Shown piece after piece: positions 30,128 through 38,567 of a DNA stretch of 64,000 bases. The DNA is from a virus. The stretch lies in IMG/VR virus record IMGVR_UViG_3300025876_000005, positions 112,490 to 176,489 of that record, one strand, 5' to 3'. The translations under genes were made by a program, and so were the position numbers. Numbering within the stretch: the first letter of the stretch is position 1; every line of letters begins with the position of its first letter. The notes beneath the pieces are model-generated. The model did no database searches, was not told the DNA's origin, and was given only the letters and a program-made list of their open reading frames with translations.

Positions 30128-31423
30128 ATGACAGTATTAGACAAGGTACAAGAGTTTGTAGATGCTTCTAATCTAACCAACTCAAACTCAGACAAGCTTA
30201 ACGTAATCAAGCACTTTAGCACCGACGTAGAAGTGATGAAGATGTTGAGATATGTCTATCACCCAACTAAACAGTTCTATGTAACCTCAGACAACTGTAA
30301 GAAGCGTTCTGAGCTCATCAGCTATGGTTACAAAGATATATTTACACTCTTAGATGACCTTGCAACCAGGTTCATCACAGGCCACACAGCAATTGCAGCC
30401 GTGAATGGCTTCGTGAGTGCTAATCCGCGCCATGCAGATCTAATCTGGAACATTCTAGACCGTAATCTAAAGACGCGTTCGACAACCTCAATGATTAACA
30501 AGATTGTACCAGGCTTAATCCCAACCTTTGATGTGGCCTTGGCTAAGGCTTATGATGAGAAGACTCAGAAGAAAGTAAACTGGAACGATGGTTGGTATAT
30601 GAGCCGTAAATTGGATGGAGTACGTTGTGTCTGTGTAATCGACGAGACTGGTGCCATCAATTTCTACAGCCGCCAAGGTAAAGAGTTTGAAACCCTAGAC
30701 AACGTGCGTAAAGCACTTGAGCCATATGGTCTACGTAAGATTGTACTAGACGGTGAGATCTGTATGGTAGACGCAGAGGGCAACGAGAACTTTCAAGGCA
30801 TTATGAAGGAGATCAAGCGTAAGGACCACACAATTCAGAATCCAAAGTTCTTGGCCTTTGATATTTTACACCAAGATGAATTCGAGAGCTGTACCTCAGA
30901 GCGTACCTTTTCAGAGCGCCAAGAAGAGCTCGAGCTCTTTGTTGATACTTATGACACTGCTGGTATTATCGAACATGTGGCGCAGATCAGAGTTGAATCT
31001 GACCAAGATCTACAAGACTACGTGGATCTCGCTAGCAAATCTGGCTGGGAAGGCCTAATGCTACGTAAAGATGTGGTCTACCAAGGCAAACGCAGCACGG
31101 ATGTCTTAAAGGTTAAGAAATTCCATGATGCTGAATATACCGTAGTTGCAGTTGAGAGTGATCTACACCGAGTTGTAGTCGACGGTCAAGAGGTAGAAGA
31201 AGAGATGCTCAGTCACGTGATTGTGGAACACCGTGGCAACCAGGTTCGAGTAGGCAGTGGTTTCAACCACGAACAGCGTAGAATGTATCACAGCAACCCT
31301 GAGCGTATTCTGAACAAGACGATCACGGTACAATACTTTGAAGAGAGTCAGAACAAGAACGGCGAGTACTCGTTAAGGTTTCCTGTGGTTAAGGCAATCT
31401 ATGAAAATGGCCGAGATTTTTAA
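30128..31423 (+). CDS. ATP-dependent DNA ligase
   Basis: 431 residues. The nucleotidyltransferase motifs are in order: I, KLDGVR with adenylated Lys (about 161); III, VLDGEI (about 207) preceded by FYSRQGKEF (Ia); IIIa FLAFDILH; IV, EGLMLRK (about 307); V, LKVKKF (about 327). A C-terminal OB domain follows. Length is close to T4 gp30 (487). It seals nicks using ATP in phage replication and repair. It ends its operon; a promoter for the next gene begins within 20 bases. Confidence 0.95.
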   Translation: MTVLDKVQEFVDASNLTNSNSDKLNVIKHFSTDVEVMKMLRYVYHPTKQFYVTSDNCKKRSELISYGYKDIFTLLDDLATRFITGHTAIAAVNGFVSANPRHADLIWNILDRNLKTRSTTSMINKIVPGLIPTFDVALAKAYDEKTQKKVNWNDGWYMSRKLDGVRCVCVIDETGAINFYSRQGKEFETLDNVRKALEPYGLRKIVLDGEICMVDAEGNENFQGIMKEIKRKDHTIQNPKFLAFDILHQDEFESCTSERTFSERQEELELFVDTYDTAGIIEHVAQIRVESDQDLQDYVDLASKSGWEGLMLRKDVVYQGKRSTDVLKVKKFHDAEYTVVAVESDLHRVVVDGQEVEEEMLSHVIVEHRGNQVRVGSGFNHEQRRMYHSNPERILNKTITVQYFEESQNKNGEYSLRFPVVKAIYENGRDF

Positions 31424-31441
31424 CAAAATAATTGCAAAAAA

Positions 31442-31483
31442 GTTTTCTAGTGTCAATCTTTTTGTTTATATTTACACTGTAAT
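31442..31483 (+). promoter_or_regulatory. Early-type promoter
   Basis: GTTTTCTAGTGTCAATC, then TTATATTTACACTGTAATT, 15 bases before the ATG. Confidence 0.78.
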
Positions 31484-31497
31484 TAAAAACAAACAAT

Positions 31498-31800
31498 ATG
31501 AAAACATTTAAAGATTTAGTATTCAGTAAAAAGAGAATCCATACTGGTGGTATTAACAGCCGAACAGACTTTGACAATGGATTTTCAATTAGTGTAATCG
31601 CAGGTGGGTTGGCTTACAGTACACCACGTGAAGATAAGGATAGTCCTGATGACTTTGCTTCATTTGAGGTAGCAGTATTTGCTCCTGATGGTGAGTTTAC
31701 ACGTGAATTCTTCCCTGAAGATCATAATGATGATGTTTTGGGATGGCAAGATCGAGGTCAAATCAACGCTATAATGTTATTAATCCAATCTAAAGGCTAA
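31498..31800 (+). CDS. Hypothetical early protein
   Basis: 100 residues, monocistronic between two promoters. Beta-rich middle (FSISVIAGGLAYSTP, FASFEVAVFAPDGEF) and a helix ending LLIQSK. The family is not recognised; such short early genes often encode host-takeover proteins. Confidence 0.75.
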   Translation: MKTFKDLVFSKKRIHTGGINSRTDFDNGFSISVIAGGLAYSTPREDKDSPDDFASFEVAVFAPDGEFTREFFPEDHNDDVLGWQDRGQINAIMLLIQSKG

Positions 31801-31823
31801 TTAAATTTTAAAAATAATTAACG

Positions 31824-31868
31824 CGAGATTTTTTAGTCTCGGGTTTTTTGCTTATATTAGTACTATAA
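31824..31868 (+). promoter_or_regulatory. Terminator-promoter module
   Basis: Short stem CGAGA/TCTCG with T-rich loop and GGTTTTTT, merging into TTATATTAGTACTATAATT. The ATG follows 17 bases later. Confidence 0.65.
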
Positions 31869-31884
31869 TTAAAAAACAAGCACA

Positions 31885-32262
31885 ATGGCAACACGTAGCA
31901 GAATCGGAATCGTAAAAGAAAATGGCACAGTGGAATCAATCTACTGTCACTGGGATGGCTACCCAGAAAACAACGGCCAACTCCTATTAGACAACTATGA
32001 CTATGAGATGGCACAAGGGCTAATTGAACTTGGTGATATTTCATCTTTAGGTAAATCACCAGATCACACTGAAGCATACTGCCGAGATCGCGGTGAAGAG
32101 TACAGAGACCCTAGATTTGATGAGTCGATGGATGCTTTCTTTGAGAGCGACATTGAAGAGTATGGCTACTTAATCACACCAGATGGTGAATGGTATATGA
32201 AGTCAGCAAACAGCTACAATAATGATTATATGCCATTAGGATATTATTTTGCAGAAGCTTAA
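31885..32262 (+). CDS. Widespread phage protein, 'MATRSRIG' type
   Basis: 125 residues. MATRSRIGIVKENGTVESIY and CHWDGYPENNGQLLLDNY are the hallmark of a family common in large phages and some bacteria, always with a conserved 'YCHWDGYP..G..L...Y' core, and of unknown function. First gene after its promoter, followed at 18 bases by a small membrane protein gene. Confidence 0.8.
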   Translation: MATRSRIGIVKENGTVESIYCHWDGYPENNGQLLLDNYDYEMAQGLIELGDISSLGKSPDHTEAYCRDRGEEYRDPRFDESMDAFFESDIEEYGYLITPDGEWYMKSANSYNNDYMPLGYYFAEA

Positions 32263-32280
32263 ACGTTAAAATAAATCAAC

Positions 32281-32610
32281 ATGAACAAAGGAATTATTGG
32301 CCTAGTGGCCATCGTAGCAATCGCAATTATTGGCTTTGAGATAGCCAGTTTTACCAACAAAGAAACTGTTAAGACCGCTGTAACCGACAAGGAACGCATT
32401 GTCAAAAAGAGTGGTGAGAGCATCGAATCTTACTACCTCATTTATACGGAGGCTGGCACTTTTAAACTAGAAGACGAACTATTGTATGGTAACTTTAACT
32501 CAAGTGACTGGTATGGTAAGATCAAACCTGACAGCACATATGAATTTACCACAATCGGTTTTCGTATTGGTTTTTTAAGTGAGTACCCTAACATTGTAGA
32601 ATTCAAATAA
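32281..32610 (+). CDS. Small membrane-anchored protein (DUF1523-like layout)
   Basis: 109 residues. N-terminal helix (KGIIGLVAIVAIAIIGFEIA, 3-22), then an extracytoplasmic domain with ESYYLIYTEAGTFKLEDEL, YGNFNSSDWYGKIKP and a final strand SEYPNIVEF. This order resembles short DUF1523-type proteins. Likely anchored in the inner membrane with the domain outside. Confidence 0.65.
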   Translation: MNKGIIGLVAIVAIAIIGFEIASFTNKETVKTAVTDKERIVKKSGESIESYYLIYTEAGTFKLEDELLYGNFNSSDWYGKIKPDSTYEFTTIGFRIGFLSEYPNIVEFK

Positions 32611-32611
32611 G

Positions 32612-32833
32612 ATGAAAACAAATACAACACAAGAATTTAGGTTAAATCCCAATGAAGTCAAGGACATTTTAGTAAGACATCTAATGAAGTCGGGTCATAT
32701 TAAGGGTGATGTCGATATGGATAAGGTCGCAATGTCGGATCTTACAAAGACTAGAACTGAACCCGGGGGAGATCCTCACGACGCATATTACATAGAATAT
32801 TTTGATGGACTTAAAATTACAATCTATGAGTAA
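32612..32833 (+). CDS. Hypothetical protein
   Basis: 73 residues, one base after the upstream stop; overlaps the next gene by eight bases. Helix plus beta hairpin (AYYIEYFDGLKITIYE). Not recognised. Confidence 0.65.
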   Translation: MKTNTTQEFRLNPNEVKDILVRHLMKSGHIKGDVDMDKVAMSDLTKTRTEPGGDPHDAYYIEYFDGLKITIYE

Positions 32834-33275
32834 AAAGAAACACAACCCAGTAGAGGCTTTAAAGAAGGCCTTTGAAGAAGTGGTAAACGATCCTGAGTTA
32901 CAAGGAAACTATGATCGATTCAAGAGTGCGTTAAAAAGGGCCAAGAATGAACATAATGAGCTTGTACCGGTGGTTAATAGAAACCTTGACGAGATTCTTA
33001 CCTTGAAGGAATCCATCCTAAACTTGGCAATGCTTGGTATTATCTCAACAGAGGCCAGAGACAGGGTCCTTCAGCTAGAGGCTGACAATGAAGACATGAT
33101 TCACATGATTGAGCGCTATAAATCTGAGATCGATGAAAACCAGGCCTTAATCGAAAAGTATGACAGCTTGAATGACCATAAACTTTTTGTCTGGTGGCAG
33201 GCCCTGGTTGCCGTAGATCCAGAAACCCAGCCTTGGTTTAAGTGGAAAGAAACTTTTAAAGATAAAATTATATAA
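32826..33275 (+). CDS. Coiled-coil hypothetical protein
   Basis: 149 residues from ATG 32826 (MSKKKHNPVEALKK). A long helical region (about 35-115) with heptads (LEADNEDMIHMIERYKSEID) and an aromatic C-terminus (FVWWQALVAVDPETQPWFKW). Function unknown. Confidence 0.7.
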   Translation: MSKKKHNPVEALKKAFEEVVNDPELQGNYDRFKSALKRAKNEHNELVPVVNRNLDEILTLKESILNLAMLGIISTEARDRVLQLEADNEDMIHMIERYKSEIDENQALIEKYDSLNDHKLFVWWQALVAVDPETQPWFKWKETFKDKII

Positions 33276-33280
33276 AAGAT

Positions 33281-33853
33281 ATGGGAGCAGATATACACAT
33301 GTTTGTTGAGTACCGAAACAAGAAGCGGGCTCAAGAAGACAAGACAGGAGGTCGTAAACCCTATTGGTACTCTTATGGAAACCATACAAATCCGGGTAGA
33401 AACTACACTCTATTTGGAATATTAGCGGGAGTTAGAGGTAAATATGGAGACTCATTTGAGCCTAAAGGTAAATTAGATCGTGAAGAGATGGGCTGGTCGA
33501 GCCGAGATGCTAATTGGTGCTATATTAGCAAAGATTGTGTTGAAACTGACTTTGAGAACGGCTGTACAAATCTAGAGACTGCAAAGAAATGGGAGGGTTA
33601 TGGCTGTAAGATCGAGAACGACCAGAATGGTGTGCCATCATGGGTCGAACACCCAGAATGGCACTCACACTCTTGGATGAGCATTGAAGAACTGGAAGAG
33701 GCTTTCAAACGTTATAAAGTACATGCAACTTTAGATTGGGGAGAAGACGTCACTAAACCTCCAGTAGAGTATCAGGCACTCCTAGCCTCGATGAAGGCCC
33801 TCGAAGATGATGGTGAAAATGAGGTTAGAGTAGTATTTTGGTTTGATAACTAA
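33281..33853 (+). CDS. Widespread phage protein, 'MGADIH' type
   Basis: 190 residues. The start MGADIHMFVEYRN is the signature of a family found in many phages (usually MGCDIH..VE), followed by YTLFGILAGVRG and the aromatic-rich SHSWMSIEELEEAF. No function is established. It closes an operon that ends in a terminator-promoter module. Confidence 0.8.
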   Translation: MGADIHMFVEYRNKKRAQEDKTGGRKPYWYSYGNHTNPGRNYTLFGILAGVRGKYGDSFEPKGKLDREEMGWSSRDANWCYISKDCVETDFENGCTNLETAKKWEGYGCKIENDQNGVPSWVEHPEWHSHSWMSIEELEEAFKRYKVHATLDWGEDVTKPPVEYQALLASMKALEDDGENEVRVVFWFDN

Positions 33854-33882
33854 AAAAGTTGCAAAAAATTGCAAAAAAGTTG

Positions 33883-33930
33883 GCCTGACATTTTTTTATG
33901 TCAGGCTTTTTTATTATATTTACACTGTAA
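33883..33930 (+). promoter_or_regulatory. Terminator-promoter module
   Basis: GCCTGACAT/ATGTCAGGC hairpin with six-T loop and six-T tail, running into TTATATTTACACTGTAA. Almost identical to the module at 29325. Confidence 0.78.
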
Positions 33931-33946
33931 ATCAATAATAAGAACA

Positions 33947-34132
33947 ATGAACTTAGACAGACTTAAACAGATGACGGTGCAGTTGATGGCTAACCATCCA
34001 GAGCACAAAGAAGAACTAATGGAACTCTATCAACTTGCAGTTGACGAGATCGAAGATGGTGGTAGTGAAGCTCATGAATGTGAGTTGGCTATCTCAGACA
34101 TGGAGTATTTGGTCGAGAATGGAGAGCTATGA
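33947..34132 (+). CDS. Small hypothetical protein
   Basis: 61 residues from ATG 33947. Two helices, acidic (PEHKEELMELYQLAVDEIED). Its stop overlaps the next ATG by four bases. Confidence 0.7.
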   Translation: MNLDRLKQMTVQLMANHPEHKEELMELYQLAVDEIEDGGSEAHECELAISDMEYLVENGEL

Positions 34133-34476
34133 GTAAGATAGTCTTGCCAGCTGATCCATTCTATGGAGCTGTTTTTGCAATTGTAAAGACACTTAGTGGT
34201 ACTTACGTCTGTCCAGGATGGCATCCAGTGCCATCAGGTACAACCAGAGATCAGATTGAGTTTGATATGACGTCTATACCATCTGTAGAAAAGGTCGTCA
34301 CAGAAGAGCCTAAAATGGCTAAGAAAGAATGGCAAGTTGAGTCCTCGAAGAAGAGCAAATTTTATACAGTTTCGCTTAACAGCTCAACTTGGGATTGTAC
34401 TTGCCCGGCTAAGAATTTCCACAGAGGCGACTGTAAACACATAAAAGCTCAAAAAAGTTTGCAAAAAGTTTTTTAG
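34129..34476 (+). CDS. SWIM-type zinc-finger protein
   Basis: 115 residues. The C-terminal segment STWDCTCPAKNFHRGDCKHI has the CxC...CxH spacing of a SWIM zinc finger, used for nucleic-acid or protein binding. The N-terminal half is a small beta domain (GAVFAIVKTLSGTYVCPGW). Its last codons overlap the upstream edge of the next promoter. Confidence 0.8.
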   Translation: MSKIVLPADPFYGAVFAIVKTLSGTYVCPGWHPVPSGTTRDQIEFDMTSIPSVEKVVTEEPKMAKKEWQVESSKKSKFYTVSLNSSTWDCTCPAKNFHRGDCKHIKAQKSLQKVF

Positions 34477-34510
34477 TGTCAATCTTTTTTATTATATTAG
34501 TACTGTAATT
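34468..34510 (+). promoter_or_regulatory. Early-type promoter
   Basis: GTTTTTTAGTGTCAATC, T-run, TTATATTAGTACTGTAATT, 20 bases before the ATG. Confidence 0.78.
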
Positions 34511-34530
34511 AAAACTAAAACATAAATCAT

Positions 34531-34965
34531 ATGCCTTACATCACAAAAGAACAAGTTAAAGCTAAAAGAGAAGCACTTAAGAAAGCGCTTCCAGAATTTA
34601 AACTATCAATCACTACTGAACATTATAGTGGGATTAAAGTTGCAATCATGAGAGGTCCTTCGGACTTTGGAACTGAATATTCACAACTTAACCCATATCA
34701 TGACTATAGAGCAGAAACATGGAATAGAGATACTGAAGAGTATGAAAGTAATCCAGCAATCGCAGATATTATGGATATTATTATGCCTATTTTAAACGAG
34801 GGTAAAGGAGCTTCTACTGAAGACGGCGATTATGGAATGATTCCAGATTATTATACTTGGGTACATATTGGTAAATGGGACAAGCCTTATGTTTGTACTA
34901 AGATTGCTGGTGTGGATTTTTCGGAATCTCTTAATCAATTAGATAACTTATCAATACTTTCATAA
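34531..34965 (+). CDS. LPD29-like early protein
   Basis: 144 residues. The N-terminal KAKREALKKALPEFKLSITT and the following short strand (HYSGIKVAIMRGP) are laid out like the LPD29-type domain of phage and conjugative element proteins. The C-terminal half includes an acidic loop and aromatic YYTWVHIGKWDKP. Function unknown. Confidence 0.6.
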   Translation: MPYITKEQVKAKREALKKALPEFKLSITTEHYSGIKVAIMRGPSDFGTEYSQLNPYHDYRAETWNRDTEEYESNPAIADIMDIIMPILNEGKGASTEDGDYGMIPDYYTWVHIGKWDKPYVCTKIAGVDFSESLNQLDNLSILS

Positions 34966-34992
34966 TACGACACAATTAACTATAAAAAAACA

Positions 34993-35535
34993 ATGGATAA
35001 GAATAATTTCACCGAATTTGAAAAGACTCTGTTAGAAGACATGAATCGCAGAGCAATGCTAATCGTAAAGACCGAAGAGTTCTTACGAGAGAATAAGATC
35101 TCTTTTAACAAAGATTTGCTCTATGAATTACCAGACGATACTTTAAGAGACCTGTGTGAGAACTGGAATCCAGAGAATCAAAAAAATCGCAGAAAAACTG
35201 CTATGTCTGAAACACTCAGGCCAGGTAACCATACAATTAACGGCAGTTTAGCAAAAGACAAGGTTAGTCAGCTGACCTTTAAGGATCAGAGCGATATAAT
35301 GCGCCGAATCTTGAACGATGTAGCTGCCGATTATCAGTTCGATAAAAACAGCCCAGATTATTTAGGCTTCTTAAACTGCTCACCGATCGACGACGGTTGG
35401 CCCGAGATTGAGCGCTACGTGTTGGCAGTCTTCTTGACTAGAGAACGTAGCATATTAGACTCAATGCTTAAAGAAAGAGGCCTAGACATTGAAGCCGGAG
35501 CTGACCTAGAAGAGATCATCTTTATTGAGCGCTAG
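34993..35535 (+). CDS. Hypothetical protein
   Basis: 180 residues; helical, with a conserved-looking middle GNHTINGSLAKDKVSQLTFK. No catalytic motif recognised. The next gene starts immediately after its stop (TAGATG). Confidence 0.65.
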   Translation: MDKNNFTEFEKTLLEDMNRRAMLIVKTEEFLRENKISFNKDLLYELPDDTLRDLCENWNPENQKNRRKTAMSETLRPGNHTINGSLAKDKVSQLTFKDQSDIMRRILNDVAADYQFDKNSPDYLGFLNCSPIDDGWPEIERYVLAVFLTRERSILDSMLKERGLDIEAGADLEEIIFIER

Positions 35536-35940
35536 ATGGAGATTAGAGTACCAAGACATAGGCACGACGTGCCAGAGAATAAAGTTCTGGTTCTAGGCAT
35601 CTCACCAGGCTTTGCTGGTTCTCGAGCTAACTCAAAGTCAGTGCAGAGAGTAAACCGATGGCTGGCTGAATGTGGCGTTGTTGAGACCGAATATGACTGG
35701 CAAAACTGCTCAGATCAGCCTGGAGCTCGACCTAAACAGAGCGATATTGTAAAGAACAGATATGAAGTAGCACTCTACGACAAAGTAATCTGTCTGGGCA
35801 ATTTTCCAGCGAGATGGTGTCGTTTACTTAGTATTGATCACATTAAGGTGCCACATCCAAGCGGTGTTAACCGAAAATGGAATGACCCGACAACTGAACC
35901 TGAGACTGTAGAACAGATAAGAAACTATTTAAACCGATAA
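35536..35940 (+). CDS. Uracil-DNA glycosylase superfamily-like protein
   Basis: 134 residues. KVLVLGISPGFAG resembles motif 1 of the UDG fold (GxxPG), KVICLGNFPARW the central strand, and IKVPHPSGVNRKW the HPS-x-xN motif 2. It is shorter than typical UDGs (about 200), so only the core fold is present. It could act in base excision or on a modified base, but catalytic activity is unproven. Confidence 0.6.
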   Translation: MEIRVPRHRHDVPENKVLVLGISPGFAGSRANSKSVQRVNRWLAECGVVETEYDWQNCSDQPGARPKQSDIVKNRYEVALYDKVICLGNFPARWCRLLSIDHIKVPHPSGVNRKWNDPTTEPETVEQIRNYLNR

Positions 35941-35952
35941 GATATAACCAAT

Positions 35953-36453
35953 ATGGGTACAAATTACACAAGAGTTCCGAAGAGCGACGAGATAAATGCT
36001 CGCAAACAAAAGTTAAATATGAGGCTGCAAGAGGTCGACATGTGGAACCCGGCCATGATCGAAAGAGGCTATCGCTACATTGACTGCCCAAAAGATGAAT
36101 GGGAACAACTTTCACCATGGGATGAATTCTTAGATGGCACTGCGGTGCACTTGGGTAAGCGAAGCATGGGCTGGAAATTCTGCTGGAACTTTCACAACAA
36201 CAAATGGTACTCTAATCGGGAAGAGTTAATTAAATTTGTTTTGAGTGGACGAGTAGTTGATGAGTATGGTGAAGAAATAGACTCACAAGAATTCTTAGAT
36301 ATGGCATTTAATTGGGGCGAACCTGATGGTTTAGTCGCAGATAAAGAATATTTTGATACGACCAATCACCACCATTGGATGAGTAACCCGGAAGATTATT
36401 ATGACATTGTGGTTGATGGTCTTAGAGTAAGTAGTTCAACTGAATTTAGTTAA
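35953..36453 (+). CDS. Widespread phage protein, 'MGTNY' type
   Basis: 166 residues. MGTNYTRVP at the start and VHLGKRSMGWKFCWNFHNNK are signatures of a frequent phage family (usual start MGTNYY, then HLGK.S.GW.F). Function unknown. It follows the UDG-like gene by 12 bases. Confidence 0.75.
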   Translation: MGTNYTRVPKSDEINARKQKLNMRLQEVDMWNPAMIERGYRYIDCPKDEWEQLSPWDEFLDGTAVHLGKRSMGWKFCWNFHNNKWYSNREELIKFVLSGRVVDEYGEEIDSQEFLDMAFNWGEPDGLVADKEYFDTTNHHHWMSNPEDYYDIVVDGLRVSSSTEFS

Positions 36454-36455
36454 AG

Positions 36456-36845
36456 ATGAAAAATTACTACATGACAGACGAAGACTTCACTAGTTTCTTA
36501 GATGAGATTGGTGGTCTCGAGAACGGCTACTTCACAGATCGACCTAGGATCAAAGAGGCTGGCTTTTTTGCAATTGGCCCAGGCTGGTATGGTATAGTCA
36601 AAGACTTAATTGAGAAGTCAATTGCTGCCGGCTGGGACCGTCAGATATGTCAGGTCAAAGAGAAGTTTGGTGGCCTGCGTTTCTATATCAACGGAGCTTC
36701 AGAAGAAGTTTGGGCTCTAATTAGAGAGGCTGAAGAGAAGAGCTACGAGGTTTGTGAGGAATGTGGCGAACCGGGCGAGATGCGACATGGTGGCTGGATA
36801 GTTACACTCTGTGATAAACATAACGAAGAAAGGAGTAAGAAATGA
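36456..36845 (+). CDS. Small zinc-ribbon-like protein of a common phage family
   Basis: 129 residues. IGPGWYGIVKDLIEK, QVKEKFGGLRFYINGAS and the C-terminal CEECGEPGEMRHGGWIVTLC define a recurring phage family with a Cys-rich C-terminal ribbon (CxxC...C..H). Function unknown. It overlaps the HAD gene start by four bases. Confidence 0.78.
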   Translation: MKNYYMTDEDFTSFLDEIGGLENGYFTDRPRIKEAGFFAIGPGWYGIVKDLIEKSIAAGWDRQICQVKEKFGGLRFYINGASEEVWALIREAEEKSYEVCEECGEPGEMRHGGWIVTLCDKHNEERSKK

Positions 36846-37456
36846 AAGTAATATTTTTAGATAACGATGGCGTAATCTGCCTCTCAAATAATTGGGGCTC
36901 TCGCCACAAAAAACAAAAAGAATGGGGAGGTCTCAAGCTTTCAATGAGCATGCGAGAAATCCCACTGGAGTATCGATTCGATAACTTCGATGCAAAGGCA
37001 GTCAAGGTACTTAACTCAATACTAGAGGAAACTGGAGCAGAGATTGTAGTCTCTTCGGACTGGAGACTCTATGCAAGCATTGAAGAATTGGGTGATTACT
37101 ACGAGGCTCAGGGTATTATTAAGAGACCAATTGACGGCACTGAGATATTCCACTACACTAATTGGCTCGAAGATGGACTTATTAAAGATCATGGAGAGTT
37201 TCCATGGAGTCGCAACGAAAGTCGAGAGCAAGAGAGACACTTTGAGATTAAGCGCTGGTTAAGAGACCACCCAGAAGTTACTCATTGGGCTGCTATTGAT
37301 GACCTACATATGGGCGTTCATGTTGAAAATAGTAGTTATGGTCCATTTGACCGAGAGGATTGGGGTCTTGAAAACTTTGTTTGGACGCCAAGAGACTTTG
37401 AGGGAATTAAACAATCCGGTATTAAAGATAAAGTACTTAAATTTCTAAATGATTAG
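36842..37456 (+). CDS. HAD-superfamily hydrolase
   Basis: 204 residues. Motif I FLDNDGV (nucleophile Asp7, Asp9), motif II VVSSDWR (about 62-68), and motif IV WAAIDDLHM (about 150-158) are in the right order. Probably a phosphatase; the substrate cannot be told. It is co-transcribed with the zinc-ribbon gene. Confidence 0.8.
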   Translation: MKVIFLDNDGVICLSNNWGSRHKKQKEWGGLKLSMSMREIPLEYRFDNFDAKAVKVLNSILEETGAEIVVSSDWRLYASIEELGDYYEAQGIIKRPIDGTEIFHYTNWLEDGLIKDHGEFPWSRNESREQERHFEIKRWLRDHPEVTHWAAIDDLHMGVHVENSSYGPFDREDWGLENFVWTPRDFEGIKQSGIKDKVLKFLND

Positions 37457-37790
37457 TGATATGCAGTTTAAAATGAAAGGTAAAAAGAGAAGCTACAGCT
37501 TCTGGAGTTGGGTCTTAAAAAAGGCTCAAGGAAAAGTTAAAGAGACAGAAGCGAAGACAGTTAACTTAATCTCAGTTACGTTTCCAAGCGCGTTCTGTAT
37601 GCTGATTCGGTACGAGATCATCAACACCGGTCAAAAGTACGAGATTGTGATACAAGGCGACTATCAAGATCAATATAGAGCCTGGAAGGAATCAGAGGAG
37701 CAGGAGATCCCGGAAGCAGTTATAGTGGAGTTGCTTATCACAGAGAATCATGCTAATGCCAAACAAGTTGCAGCTAAATCAATGGCGTGA
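37449..37790 (+). CDS. Hypothetical basic protein
   Basis: 113 residues from ATG 37449 overlapping the upstream stop; ATG 37461 (MQFKMKGKK) is an alternative start. Basic N-terminus, beta middle (CMLIRYEIINTGQKYEIVIQ) and a C-terminal helix. Function unknown. Its stop overlaps the next ATG. Confidence 0.65.
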   Translation: MISDMQFKMKGKKRSYSFWSWVLKKAQGKVKETEAKTVNLISVTFPSAFCMLIRYEIINTGQKYEIVIQGDYQDQYRAWKESEEQEIPEAVIVELLITENHANAKQVAAKSMA

Positions 37791-37852
37791 TGGGAGAAGA
37801 TATGATTTTTTGGGATGACCAGTGGAATGGTGAATCTGAAGAGGACTGTTAA
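37790..37852 (+). CDS. Very small acidic peptide (20 aa)
   Basis: ATG overlaps the upstream stop (TGATGG) and the frame encodes MGEDMIFWDDQWNGESEEDC before TAA. It is short, but the coupled start and position before a terminator-promoter module make translation plausible. Confidence 0.35.
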   Translation: MGEDMIFWDDQWNGESEEDC

Positions 37853-37872
37853 TAACTTTTTGTAAAATAATT

Positions 37873-37922
37873 GGCCAAACATTTTTTTGTTTGGCCTTTT
37901 TTGTTTATATTTACACTATAAT
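37873..37922 (+). promoter_or_regulatory. Terminator-promoter module
   Basis: GGCCAAAC/GTTTGGCC hairpin, T-rich loop and T tail, running into TTATATTTACACTATAATT. Different stem sequence from 29325 and 33883 but identical design. Confidence 0.75.
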
Positions 37923-37930
37923 TAAAAAAA

Positions 37931-38137
37931 ATGCTAAAACAAAATATTCCACTTATCATTGCAGAAGGGATGATAGTAAAAGAAGAATTAGAACGACAAG
38001 GAGCAAAAGAATTAACAGCTCACAGCGATTTAGGAGTAGCTTTAACGGCTAAACAAATGGATTTGGTATGTGAGTATAAAGAAGTAATTAAAACGCTTAA
38101 ACAATTAAAAAAGAGATATGGAAATAAAGAAAAGTAA
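37931..38137 (+). CDS. Small hypothetical protein
   Basis: 68 residues, helical, ending in a Lys-rich tail (TLKQLKKRYGNKEK). Overlaps the next gene by 20 bases. The region 37.9-38.6 kb is more AT-rich than its neighbours. Confidence 0.6.
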   Translation: MLKQNIPLIIAEGMIVKEELERQGAKELTAHSDLGVALTAKQMDLVCEYKEVIKTLKQLKKRYGNKEK

Positions 38138-38321
38138 TATTATCCCAACACTTATAGTAATGGGTTGGTTTGGCATCTTATTGATTGTAGCTACTATTAT
38201 GACTAGCTGTGAGAAACATGATGATTGCAAATTATACCGATGCGGAAGCAAAGAAGTTAATGTTATCAATCATGCAGCATATTACCAATCAGATAACTGC
38301 GAATGTATTGAAAAATTTTAA
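38118..38321 (+). CDS. Putative small lipoprotein
   Basis: 67 residues. A basic start, a hydrophobic helix (IPTLIVMGWFGILLIVATI) and a lipobox-like MTSC at about 28-31, then a short Cys-rich exported domain (CKLYRC, NCEC). Phage lipoproteins can block superinfection by related phages, but that role here is inference. Confidence 0.5.
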   Translation: MEIKKSNIIPTLIVMGWFGILLIVATIMTSCEKHDDCKLYRCGSKEVNVINHAAYYQSDNCECIEKF

Positions 38322-38377
38322 TTGTTGCTAACGTATTGTATAAAATGCGTTGAGGAACGAAATGAATTTTATATGGT

Positions 38378-38387
38378 GTTATGCACC
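38378..38387 (+). repeat. Left arm of inverted repeat around a small ORF
   Basis: GTTATGCACC; its reverse complement GGTGCATAAC is at 38558-38567. Confidence 0.5.
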
Positions 38388-38404
38388 GTTTAATACTTAA
38401 AATA

Positions 38405-38566
38405 ATGAATGAAGAAATTAAAAAACTTAGTTGCACCACAAGACAAAAACAAATTCTACAAATAATCTACGAATACAATGAAGGTTGGAGGGATGCACAA
38501 AGCATTGAAAAGGATTTAGGTAAATTGTTTTTGGATAAAAGACATAAGCCTAAAAATGGTGCATAA
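38405..38566 (+). CDS. Small helix-turn-helix-like ORF in a possible insertion
   Basis: 53 residues from ATG 38405 (ATG 38381 would add eight, but lies within the repeat arm). TTRQKQILQIIYEYNEGWRD and AQSIEKDLGKLF could form a winged-helix type fold. Flanked by a 10-bp inverted repeat; the surrounding 38.3-38.7 kb is otherwise non-coding. About 120 bases downstream hold no gene, only an ACAT/ATGT hairpin. Confidence 0.4.
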   Translation: MNEEIKKLSCTTRQKQILQIIYEYNEGWRDAQSIEKDLGKLFLDKRHKPKNGA

Positions 38567-38567
38567 C
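38558..38567 (+). repeat. Right arm of inverted repeat
   Basis: GGTGCATAAC, pairing with 38378-38387. Confidence 0.5.
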
